Source: Candidatus Thiodiazotropha sp. (ex Codakia rugifera) (GTDB lineage Bacteria; Pseudomonadota; Gammaproteobacteria; Chromatiales; Chromatiaceae). From it: a stretch of 64,000 nucleotides of DNA. The notes beneath the pieces are model-generated. The model was not told the origin of the DNA, did no database searches, and saw nothing but the letters and a program-made list of their open reading frames with translations. A program made the position numbers and the translations under genes. Shown here one piece after another: positions 54,977 to 61,301 of this stretch (position 1 is its first letter; every line of letters begins with the position of its first letter). The DNA is taken from contig JAHXHN010000002.1 in the NCBI GenBank assembly GCA_025656675.1, forward strand, positions 785,302 to 849,301. The letters run 5' to 3'.

Positions 54977-55888
54977 TTATCGAATTTTCGCATGTTCGAC
55001 TCTCCCTTCCCTTACACTTTTCAAACGACCGTCGGGTATGGCATCGAAGGTGATATTCTCCGCACCGTTGTAAACCAGGAAGTGTTTACCTTTAGCGCGG
55101 GCAATCAGGGTAACCCCGACCTGTCTGGCTAAATCCAGTCCCATCTGTGTGGCACCCGAGCGCGAAAGGAGGATAGGTATGCCCATCTGTGCTACTTTGA
55201 TCACCATCTCGGAAGTGAGTCTGCCAGTGGTGTAGAAAAGCTTGTCGTTGCCAGCGGTACCCTGCAGCCACATGTGTCCGGCTATGGCATCGACTGCGTT
55301 GTGTCGTCCCACATCCTCAATGAACAGTTGAATTTCCCCATCCTGACATAGGGCGCAGCCATGTACTGCACCTGCCTGTTGATAGACTTGGTTGTGCTCA
55401 TTGAGTGTTTTCAACAGATCGTATATCTCGGATTGCCGCATCATGCCACGGGGCAGACTGATCTTTTCAAGATCATCCATCAAATCACCAAAAACAGTCC
55501 CTTGACCACAGCCGGTAGTGACGGTTTTTCGCGTCATCTTTCCATCCAAATCCTCTACGCCATGATAGGTGGTGATGGCAACGGACGCTGTCTCCCAATC
55601 GACCTGGACCGCTTTAATCTGATCAATGCTATGTAGCAGTCGTTGGTTGCGTAACCAACCCAGCACCAGCATCTCCGGACGAGTGCCAAGTGTCATCAAA
55701 GTCACTATCTCGCGTTTGTCGAGATAGAGGGTAAGCGCACGCTCAGCAGCAATATGTCCTGCACGTATTTCACCAAATTCATCAACTGCCGATGCGGCCT
55801 CTGCTGCATTCAGTCCAGCATCGGTAAGCTGTGGTTGGTGTGGCTTACGAAGCATATCCATGGTGTCTCTTTTATCCACCGGTGACAT
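54977..55888 (-). CDS. fdhD: formate dehydrogenase sulfur transferase FdhD
   Basis: The 303-residue protein matches FdhD: EFGEIRAGHIAAERALTLYL near residue 37, GTRPEMLVLGWLRNQRLL near 68, and the C-terminal EDVGRHNAVDAIAGH block near 200. FdhD carries sulfur to the molybdopterin site of formate dehydrogenase. The sulfur-carrying loop reads TTGCGQGTVF with a single cysteine, C127, rather than the CxxC pair known in E. coli FdhD. It overlaps moaA by 17 bases and is 12 bp from the HTH/PBP gene. An internal ATG at 55861 has a slightly better ribosome site. Confidence 0.93.
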   Translation of the reverse strand: MSPVDKRDTMDMLRKPHQPQLTDAGLNAAEAASAVDEFGEIRAGHIAAERALTLYLDKREIVTLMTLGTRPEMLVLGWLRNQRLLHSIDQIKAVQVDWETASVAITTYHGVEDLDGKMTRKTVTTGCGQGTVFGDLMDDLEKISLPRGMMRQSEIYDLLKTLNEHNQVYQQAGAVHGCALCQDGEIQLFIEDVGRHNAVDAIAGHMWLQGTAGNDKLFYTTGRLTSEMVIKVAQMGIPILLSRSGATQMGLDLARQVGVTLIARAKGKHFLVYNGAENITFDAIPDGRLKSVREGRVEHAKIR

Positions 55889-56891
55889 TCATATGACGAA
55901 ACAACACAGGCTGAGCAGTGATATCGAAGTCATGCCCCTTGGGTTTGATCTGCATGGCATCGATGATAGCTTTTCGTAGGGGTTCCTCGTTCAGTGGGTT
56001 GGCGCGTACCACCCGACGTAGATCTTTTGAGTGTTCTTGACCGAGACACAGCAGCAACCTGCCCTCAGCGGTTAGACGCACCCGATTGCACTGCTCGCAG
56101 AAGTTGTGGCTATGGGGTGAGATAAAACCGACCCGGGTATCGCTGCCATTGATACGGTGGTAGCGCGCTGGACCACCACTCGTTTCGGTAGTGGGTATCA
56201 GGTCATAGTGGCGTTGCAGATCTTGAAGAACCTGGTCGCTGGAGTAGAAGAGTTCGGCGCGGTTATGATCACCGATCTCTCCGAGTGGCATCTCCTCAAT
56301 GAAGCTGATGTCCATACCGCGATGTTCAGCAAAGGCGACCAGGTCAGGTATTTCATCATGATTTCGGTTTTTCAGAATCACTGAATTGATCTTGACTCGC
56401 TGAAAGCCCGCATCAAGGGCGGCATCGATGCCGGCCAGGGTACGGCAAATGTCACCGATCCGGGTAATACTGTGAAAACGCTCTGCGCGTAGGGTGTCGA
56501 GGCTGATATTGATGCGGGTGACGCCTGCAGCCTTGAGTGCTCGCGCATGTTGTTTCAGCAGGGTGCCATTGGTCGTCAATGTCAGATCCTGTAGGCCATC
56601 CAGGGTACCGAGGGACTGAAAAAGCTGCATGATGCCACGCCTTGTCAATGGCTCACCGCCAGTGATGCGGATTTTGTTTACCCCCATGTCAACAAAGGCT
56701 TTACCCACTCGATAGAGCTCTTCCAATGTCAATAACTGTGAACGGGGTACAAACTGCATATCTTCGGACATACAGTAGACACAGCGCAGATCACAACGAT
56801 CGGTGACGGAGATGCGGAGGTAGTCGATGCGGCGGTTAAATCGGTCTACCAGGCTCGATTGAGTCTGTTGCTCGCGGGTCTCTGCTTTCAC
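55872..56891 (-). CDS. moaA: GTP 3',8-cyclase of molybdenum cofactor biosynthesis
   Basis: From GTG 56891 the protein is 339 residues. A GGAG site nine bases upstream supports this start over TTG 56930, which would lie inside the promoter. The radical SAM cluster motif is CDLRCVYC, followed by the GGEPLTRRG-type block (KIRITGGEPLTRRGIMQL). The second cluster ligands lie in HNFCEQCNRVRLTAEGRLLLCLG. MoaA makes the pyranopterin backbone of Mo/W cofactor from GTP. It heads moaA-fdhD-HTH, preceded by a candidate -24/-12 promoter. Confidence 0.94.
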   Translation of the reverse strand: MKAETREQQTQSSLVDRFNRRIDYLRISVTDRCDLRCVYCMSEDMQFVPRSQLLTLEELYRVGKAFVDMGVNKIRITGGEPLTRRGIMQLFQSLGTLDGLQDLTLTTNGTLLKQHARALKAAGVTRINISLDTLRAERFHSITRIGDICRTLAGIDAALDAGFQRVKINSVILKNRNHDEIPDLVAFAEHRGMDISFIEEMPLGEIGDHNRAELFYSSDQVLQDLQRHYDLIPTTETSGGPARYHRINGSDTRVGFISPHSHNFCEQCNRVRLTAEGRLLLCLGQEHSKDLRRVVRANPLNEEPLRKAIIDAMQIKPKGHDFDITAQPVLFRHMNVTGG

Positions 56892-56925
56892 AGTTATTGA
56901 CTCCAAGGGGATCTTTGGAACAATC

Positions 56926-56941
56926 TGCAATTACCATACCT
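56926..56941 (-). promoter_or_regulatory. candidate sigma-54 promoter of moaA-fdhD
   Basis: On the minus strand AGGTATGGTAATTGCA has GG and GC with ten bases between them and a perfect TTGCA -12 box; the -24 box matches four of six key positions. The predicted start near 56915 leaves a 24-base leader containing the GGAG site of moaA. It is one of two divergent -24/-12 candidates sharing the 410-bp gap 56892-57301. Confidence 0.6.
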
Positions 56942-57008
56942 AATTAACCTGGTAATTAAGCGAATTTACCTCATCATGGCTATTCATCGACATCCCTCGT
57001 CTTTAATA

Positions 57009-57060
57009 GTGGGGCAGAACCCCACCCTGAGCCATTGGGTAGAGTGGGGCCATGCCCCAC
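57009..57060. repeat. REP-like pair of GC-rich hairpins
   Basis: GTGGGG-CAGAA-CCCCAC (57009-57025) and GTGGGGC-CAT-GCCCCAC (57044-57060) are two adjacent perfect stem-loops of related sequence. The moaB-distal hairpin at 53216-53230 shares the GGGCA...CCCTGCC style. These look like a dispersed extragenic palindromic repeat placed between divergent operons. Confidence 0.6.
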
Positions 57061-57133
57061 CAATCCCACCTGAACAGGATTGTGTCACTATTCTCACCCC
57101 ATAACTCCGGTGGCGGCAGACTAAGTGGTACGA

Positions 57134-57167
57134 AATGTCCCACTTTTGGCATAGTGGGCGGGACATT
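57134..57167. promoter_or_regulatory. candidate enhancer palindrome for the sigma-54 regulator
   Basis: AATGTCCCACT on the left and the AGTGGG and GGGACATT parts on the right form a nested inverted repeat: outer arms AATGTCCC / GGGACATT are perfect, inner arms CCCACT / AGTGGG are perfect. It lies about 85-117 bp upstream of the rightward -24 element and about 195-230 bp from the leftward one, typical for an enhancer-binding protein. The TGTCCCA half-site recurs at 48065-48092. Confidence 0.6.
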
Positions 57168-57250
57168 TTGCCCTGTTTTACCCTGACTCCCTTTTCCAGA
57201 TTATTTTCCCGTAGCGACTCTTTTGCGATTTTCCTGCCACTTTTGCCGGT

Positions 57251-57265
57251 TGGTATGCAACTTGC
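57251..57265 (+). promoter_or_regulatory. candidate sigma-54 promoter of the DUF3305-polyferredoxin operon
   Basis: TGGTATGCAACTTGC has GG and GC with ten bases between them. Key positions of TGGCACG-N4-TTGC are matched apart from two C-to-T changes. Predicted transcription start is near 57277, 25 bp before the first gene at 57302. Confidence 0.6.
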
Positions 57266-57301
57266 GATAGAGGTATTGGATATCAGATCGGGGCGTAAAT
57301 T

Positions 57302-57829
57302 ATGGCGGCGACAACAATCAGTGAGCTTGAAGCTGAAAACCCGAGCACATTCAGTGTTTCCGTGATCATGCAAAAATCCCCCAGTGATTCGACCTGGTTG
57401 GATGACTACTGGGAAGCAGTAGGTATATTGGCTTCGACCGATGTCAGTCGGCGCATCAACCAGGAGGTGCAACTGATCCATCAGGAGGGAACTGTTTACC
57501 GCTATCTCTATCCCGGCTTCACCCTGCGGTTACATGTGGATGAGTGTGAAAGCTACTACTACAATCTGGTGTCGTCACAACCACGCTGTTATGTCGTGGC
57601 AAATCAGGATGACCAAGGCAGGCCTGAACCCTTTCTTATCAGTCTCAGTTTTGATGAGGCTCACGCTTATCTCGAAGGTGATGAGACCGTCTACGCCGTG
57701 CCGGTCCCCGCTGAACTCTACCGTTGGACCGAGACCTTCATTTTAGCCCACTACGTCCCGCAAAAGCGCACCAAGCGTAGACGTGCCGACTGGAAATCGA
57801 CAGCAGCACGGGGTGATCATGAAATCTGA
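57302..57829 (+). CDS. DUF3305 protein of the formate dehydrogenase cluster
   Basis: The 175-residue product matches DUF3305 in length and composition: a FSVSVIMQKSPSDSTWLDDYW opening, a YRYLYPGFTLRLHVDECESYYYNL central strand region and a basic PQKRTKRRRADWKS tail. The family is found almost only beside formate dehydrogenase genes with DUF3306 and a 4Fe-4S protein; function is unknown but probably FDH maturation or assembly. Its last codons overlap the DUF3306 start by 11 bp. No ribosome site is strong. Confidence 0.85.
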   Translation: MAATTISELEAENPSTFSVSVIMQKSPSDSTWLDDYWEAVGILASTDVSRRINQEVQLIHQEGTVYRYLYPGFTLRLHVDECESYYYNLVSSQPRCYVVANQDDQGRPEPFLISLSFDEAHAYLEGDETVYAVPVPAELYRWTETFILAHYVPQKRTKRRRADWKSTAARGDHEI

Positions 57830-58346
57830 TGATCCATCTAATCAGCAGCTACCAAATCAAGCCACCTTCTACCATCGCTGGTCTGAGCGGAAACAGGCCT
57901 CGCGTCTGCCGGTTGAGGAGCTGGCGGAGCCTACTGAAAAGCCACACCTGACTGATGCAGATATGCCGCCGCTTGAGAGCCTGGGTGAGGGATCGGACTA
58001 CAGCGGTTTTCTTTCCCCCAAGGTGTCAGAACAGCTGCGTCAGCTGGCATTGCAAAAACTCTTTCACAGCGCCGCCTTTAATGTTTGTGACGGATTGGAT
58101 GACTATGCAGAAGACTTCACCAGCTTTGAAAAGCTGGGAGAGGTGATGACAGCTGATCTGAGACACCGTATCGAGCAAGAGGCCCGTAAACGGCGAGAGG
58201 GTGAGGATGAAGCCGCCAATCCTCAACCTGCAGACACCGAGTCAGATCAAATCCATGACATACAGTTGGCAGACAACAGGGTGCAACCCGAGACAGATGA
58301 GCTGAATGATGGGGAGACCGGACATCCCAATGAGGTTAAGTCATGA
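57819..58346 (+). CDS. DUF3306 protein of the formate dehydrogenase cluster
   Basis: The 175-residue protein starts at ATG 57819 just after GGGG. It has the DUF3306 core FYHRWSERKQASRL near residue 17, a LTDADMPPLESLGEGSDYSGFLSPKVSEQLRQLALQKLF block (in two parts) near residues 46-85, and an acidic, repetitive C-terminal tail. Unknown cytoplasmic function. It links DUF3305 to the polyferredoxin through four-base overlap, so all three are translated together. Confidence 0.85.
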   Translation: MKSDDPSNQQLPNQATFYHRWSERKQASRLPVEELAEPTEKPHLTDADMPPLESLGEGSDYSGFLSPKVSEQLRQLALQKLFHSAAFNVCDGLDDYAEDFTSFEKLGEVMTADLRHRIEQEARKRREGEDEAANPQPADTESDQIHDIQLADNRVQPETDELNDGETGHPNEVKS

Positions 58347-59956
58347 CTGAAAAGATTGAGACCAACCGTCGGGCCCGGGAACAAGCGCTGGCGGCGATGG
58401 AGCGGGTCAGGATTGAACCGACCAGTCTGGTTAACTATCAATCCCGTGGCAGGATAGCAGTGATTGGTGACCAACGGGCTCATGAGATAGCTCCAAGGCT
58501 GAATGAGAAGCTGAACCCAATCGTCCTCCTGACCGAGGGGGCGGAAGAGCCCGGTGCTCCGGTCATACCTGTGGGTGGACGCTCGGTCCATATCGAAGGT
58601 TACCTGGGTGCCTTCAGGATTCAACTGGGTGAGCAGGGAAGATCCAACGCAGAAAGTGTTGCCGTGGACCTGATTCTAGACCTTACCCCGCAGCCATTGA
58701 TACATAAAGGTATGAACCCCCCCGGTTACTACCATTCAACCGGTGAGGAGGATGCCCTGTTACCTGTAATCGAAGAAGTTGCTCAGATGACCGGTAATTT
58801 CGAGAAGCCCCGGTATTTCGACTATGACCCTGAGATCTGCGCCCACGGCAGATCAGGGAAAACCGCTTGTAACCGCTGTATCGACGCCTGTCCCGCTGAT
58901 GCGATTCAAGGTTTGGCCGAGACCGTTGAAGTGAATAATTATCTCTGTCAAGGAGGCGGTGCTTGTGCAACTGTTTGTCCCAGTGGCGCGATTCGATATG
59001 TTTATCCTGCCGCTAAAGATACCCTGGAGCGCCTGCGCAAGCTGCTGACCGTCTACCGGGAAGAGGGAGGCAGCGATCCGGTTGTGCTGTTTTATGCCGC
59101 CTCTGACGGCTCTCTTCCGGATACTATTCAGACAAATTACCTGCCAGTGATGGTTGAAGAGCTGGCCAGTGTCGGCCTGGATGTTTGGATGGCTGCCCTT
59201 GCCTATGGTGCTCGACAGATAGGCCTGGTGGATGGTGGTGCCATGCCGGAAACAGTGGCTATTGCTATGCAGGAGCAGTTACTGACAGGGTGTGAGATAG
59301 TCTCTGCGTTAGGTTATCCCGAAGGTGCGATCAGGCTGACTGATCATGAGGAATTGTTTGAGGAAGTGCAGTCAGTCATGCCGGAGATAGAACCTGCGGG
59401 TTTTTCCGGTATCGGCGGCAAACGACAAACGGTCTACCTCGCTATTGATCATTTGTATGCTCAGGCTCAACGTCCCAAACCTATGGCAACCCTAACCACG
59501 GGAGCCCCATTCGGTACCGTCTACGTCGAGGCGAAGGCTTGTACACTGTGTCTCTCTTGCGTCGGTGCCTGTCCTGGCAAGGCGCTGCTGAATGGTAGCG
59601 ATGGTATCCCACAGCTGCGCTTCATTGAGGCCAATTGTCTGCAATGCGGCATCTGTACCAGAACCTGTCCTGAGGATGCGATTTGGATTACACCGAGGCT
59701 GTTATTCGACAGTGATGATCGTCATCAAACGCGTACTTTGCATGAAGAACAGCCATTCTTCTGTACAGCCTGCGGTAAGCCGTTTGCCACCCATTCAGTG
59801 ATCGACAAAATGCGCAATAAACTCAAGGGACACTATATGTTCCAGAGTGAGCGTGCACTGAAGCGTCTGACCCTTTGTGATAGTTGCCGGGTTGTGGATA
59901 TTGTGCAGGATCCAGAGGCCATCGGTGGTGACCTGGACGGGCAGATTCGCCAGTAA
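58343..59956 (+). CDS. multi-cluster 4Fe-4S ferredoxin-like protein of the formate dehydrogenase cluster
   Basis: The 537-residue protein has two pairs of 4Fe-4S motifs: CAHGRSGKTACNRCIDACP and CQGGGACATVCP around residues 170-215, and CTLCLSCVGACP and CLQCGICTRTCP around 395-440. Two more cysteine pairs (CTACGKP and CDSCR) lie near the C-terminus and may bind zinc or another cluster. It resembles the FDH-linked electron-transfer or assembly protein found after DUF3306. Residues 1-150 lack cysteines. It may carry electrons from formate dehydrogenase in the cytoplasm. ATGA overlaps DUF3306. Confidence 0.88.
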   Translation: MTEKIETNRRAREQALAAMERVRIEPTSLVNYQSRGRIAVIGDQRAHEIAPRLNEKLNPIVLLTEGAEEPGAPVIPVGGRSVHIEGYLGAFRIQLGEQGRSNAESVAVDLILDLTPQPLIHKGMNPPGYYHSTGEEDALLPVIEEVAQMTGNFEKPRYFDYDPEICAHGRSGKTACNRCIDACPADAIQGLAETVEVNNYLCQGGGACATVCPSGAIRYVYPAAKDTLERLRKLLTVYREEGGSDPVVLFYAASDGSLPDTIQTNYLPVMVEELASVGLDVWMAALAYGARQIGLVDGGAMPETVAIAMQEQLLTGCEIVSALGYPEGAIRLTDHEELFEEVQSVMPEIEPAGFSGIGGKRQTVYLAIDHLYAQAQRPKPMATLTTGAPFGTVYVEAKACTLCLSCVGACPGKALLNGSDGIPQLRFIEANCLQCGICTRTCPEDAIWITPRLLFDSDDRHQTRTLHEEQPFFCTACGKPFATHSVIDKMRNKLKGHYMFQSERALKRLTLCDSCRVVDIVQDPEAIGGDLDGQIRQ

Positions 59957-60187
59957 GTGAATCCTGTTCAGTGCCAACCTGGAAACAACAACTTACAGCA
60001 ATTCAACGCAAACCGAAGCAGTGGTGCAGGCTGCACGTTTACGTACCAAAGGATGAAATCCAGTCAATTACTGAATGCCCTGGGTGGCAGCATTCGCCAG
60101 GTTTATGCGGTTTTAAAAAGGTGTAGATGGGGTTGGAGACCCTTTAGCCAATTTCTGCACTTTTTGTCATTTCTTTACCAGCCAGTC

Positions 60188-60203
60188 TGGTCCATTGCTT
60201 GCA
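60188..60203 (+). promoter_or_regulatory. candidate sigma-54 promoter of the TorD-like chaperone gene
   Basis: TGGTCCATTGCTTGCA has GG and GC with ten bases between them and a perfect TTGCA -12 box. Predicted start is near 60214, just before the GGAGAG ribosome site of the gene at 60229. No TGTCCCA half-site was found in the 272-bp gap 59957-60228, which otherwise holds no gene. Confidence 0.5.
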
Positions 60204-60228
60204 CCTGTATTACCCCGAGGAGAGTGTG

Positions 60229-60897
60229 ATGACTGATCTGAGCCATGCGGTCCAAACTGACGACCCCACTACAGGCACCCAATTGCCAGAGACAGGGGAT
60301 CTCATTTCCCAGGAAGTCTGCCTGGATGAAGAACAGCACTACCGCATAGGCGCTTATGGCTTACTGGCACAACTATTGAGACATATGCCTGATCAGCCGA
60401 TGCTCGATCAGGTGGCCGGATTCGCTGGCATTGAACCTTCCAGGGATGAGTTGGCATTGGCGATGTCAATGTTGGGCCTCTCTGCATCGGACTCTCGTCC
60501 AGAAGCGGTTAACAGCGAATTTCACGACCTTTTTATCGGCATGGGTCGTGGTGAACTGGTCCCCTATGGCTCCTGGTACCTCACAGGGTTTCTGATGGAG
60601 AAGCCCCTGGGTCGTCTGCGAGACGATCTCGCCGAGTTGGGATTCCAGCGTCAGGAAGGGGTAACTGAACCGGAAGATCATGTTGCTGCACTGTGTGAGG
60701 TGATGGCCATGCTGATCAATGACGGGACCAGTTTCCAACAACAGTCACATTTTTTCGAAGCCCATCTGGCAGGCTGGCTGGAGCGTTTCTTTACTGATTT
60801 GAGTGAGGCGAAATCGGCTGTTTTCTATCGTGCAGTGGGTCGTTTTGGTACAGCCTTCGTGGCGATGGAAAAACGTTATCTGAGTATGTCGGTGTAG
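60229..60897 (+). CDS. TorD/DmsD-family chaperone for formate dehydrogenase
   Basis: The 222-residue helical protein starts at ATG 60229 behind GGAGAG. It has the TorD-family core: EFHDLFIGMGRGELVPYGSWYLTGFL near residues 100-125 (E-x-L-F...P-Y-x-S pattern). REMPs of this family bind the Tat signal peptide and cofactor-free active site of molybdoenzymes to hold them for maturation. The gene sits directly upstream of the Tat-dependent formate dehydrogenase alpha subunit, its probable client. Confidence 0.88.
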   Translation: MTDLSHAVQTDDPTTGTQLPETGDLISQEVCLDEEQHYRIGAYGLLAQLLRHMPDQPMLDQVAGFAGIEPSRDELALAMSMLGLSASDSRPEAVNSEFHDLFIGMGRGELVPYGSWYLTGFLMEKPLGRLRDDLAELGFQRQEGVTEPEDHVAALCEVMAMLINDGTSFQQQSHFFEAHLAGWLERFFTDLSEAKSAVFYRAVGRFGTAFVAMEKRYLSMSV

Positions 60898-61070
60898 CCA
60901 TCGAAATTTTACACAGGGCAGTGTTTAGTCGACATCGTCCATTGAGAGACGAACAGCGTATCTGCCTATGCGCATTGCGATGTTCTCTTTGAGTCGTATT
61001 TCATTACAGGGTGATGCCGACTAACCCGTGTTCTAAAAAAGCTATACATGATTGAACAGAGGATGAGTCC

Positions 61071-61283
61071 ATGAAAAAACAACCTAAACAGTCACCAGAT
61101 CCAAAACGTAGGGCATTCCTGCGCAGTACGGCCGGTGCAGGCGCTGGTGCGGCTGTCGCGGTTAGCTTGCCAGGACTGGCGGCAGCTTCGACTGAAGCGA
61201 CATCCAGTGATGACTCAGAGCCTCAGAAGGGTTATCGACTGACCCCGCATATCGCTGCTTATTACAAGACAACAGTCAGCTGA
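61071..61283 (+). CDS. formate dehydrogenase region small Tat-signal protein
   Basis: The 70-residue product is mostly a Tat signal: KRRAFLRSTAGAGAGAAVAV at residues 13-32, ending GLAAAS. The remaining 25 residues include GYRLTPHIAAYYKTT, the typical tail of the 'formate dehydrogenase region TAT target' family. Function unknown; it always precedes or follows fdhA and may accompany it through the Tat system. It lies 18 bp before the fdhA ATG. Confidence 0.85.
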   Translation: MKKQPKQSPDPKRRAFLRSTAGAGAGAAVAVSLPGLAAASTEATSSDDSEPQKGYRLTPHIAAYYKTTVS

Positions 61284-61301
61284 GTCATTGAGGATACCTG
61301 A

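Noticed and set aside
56892-56930. TTG start for moaA at 56930
   Set aside because: It lies within the -12 box of a good -24/-12 promoter. GTG 56891 has a well-spaced GGAG site.
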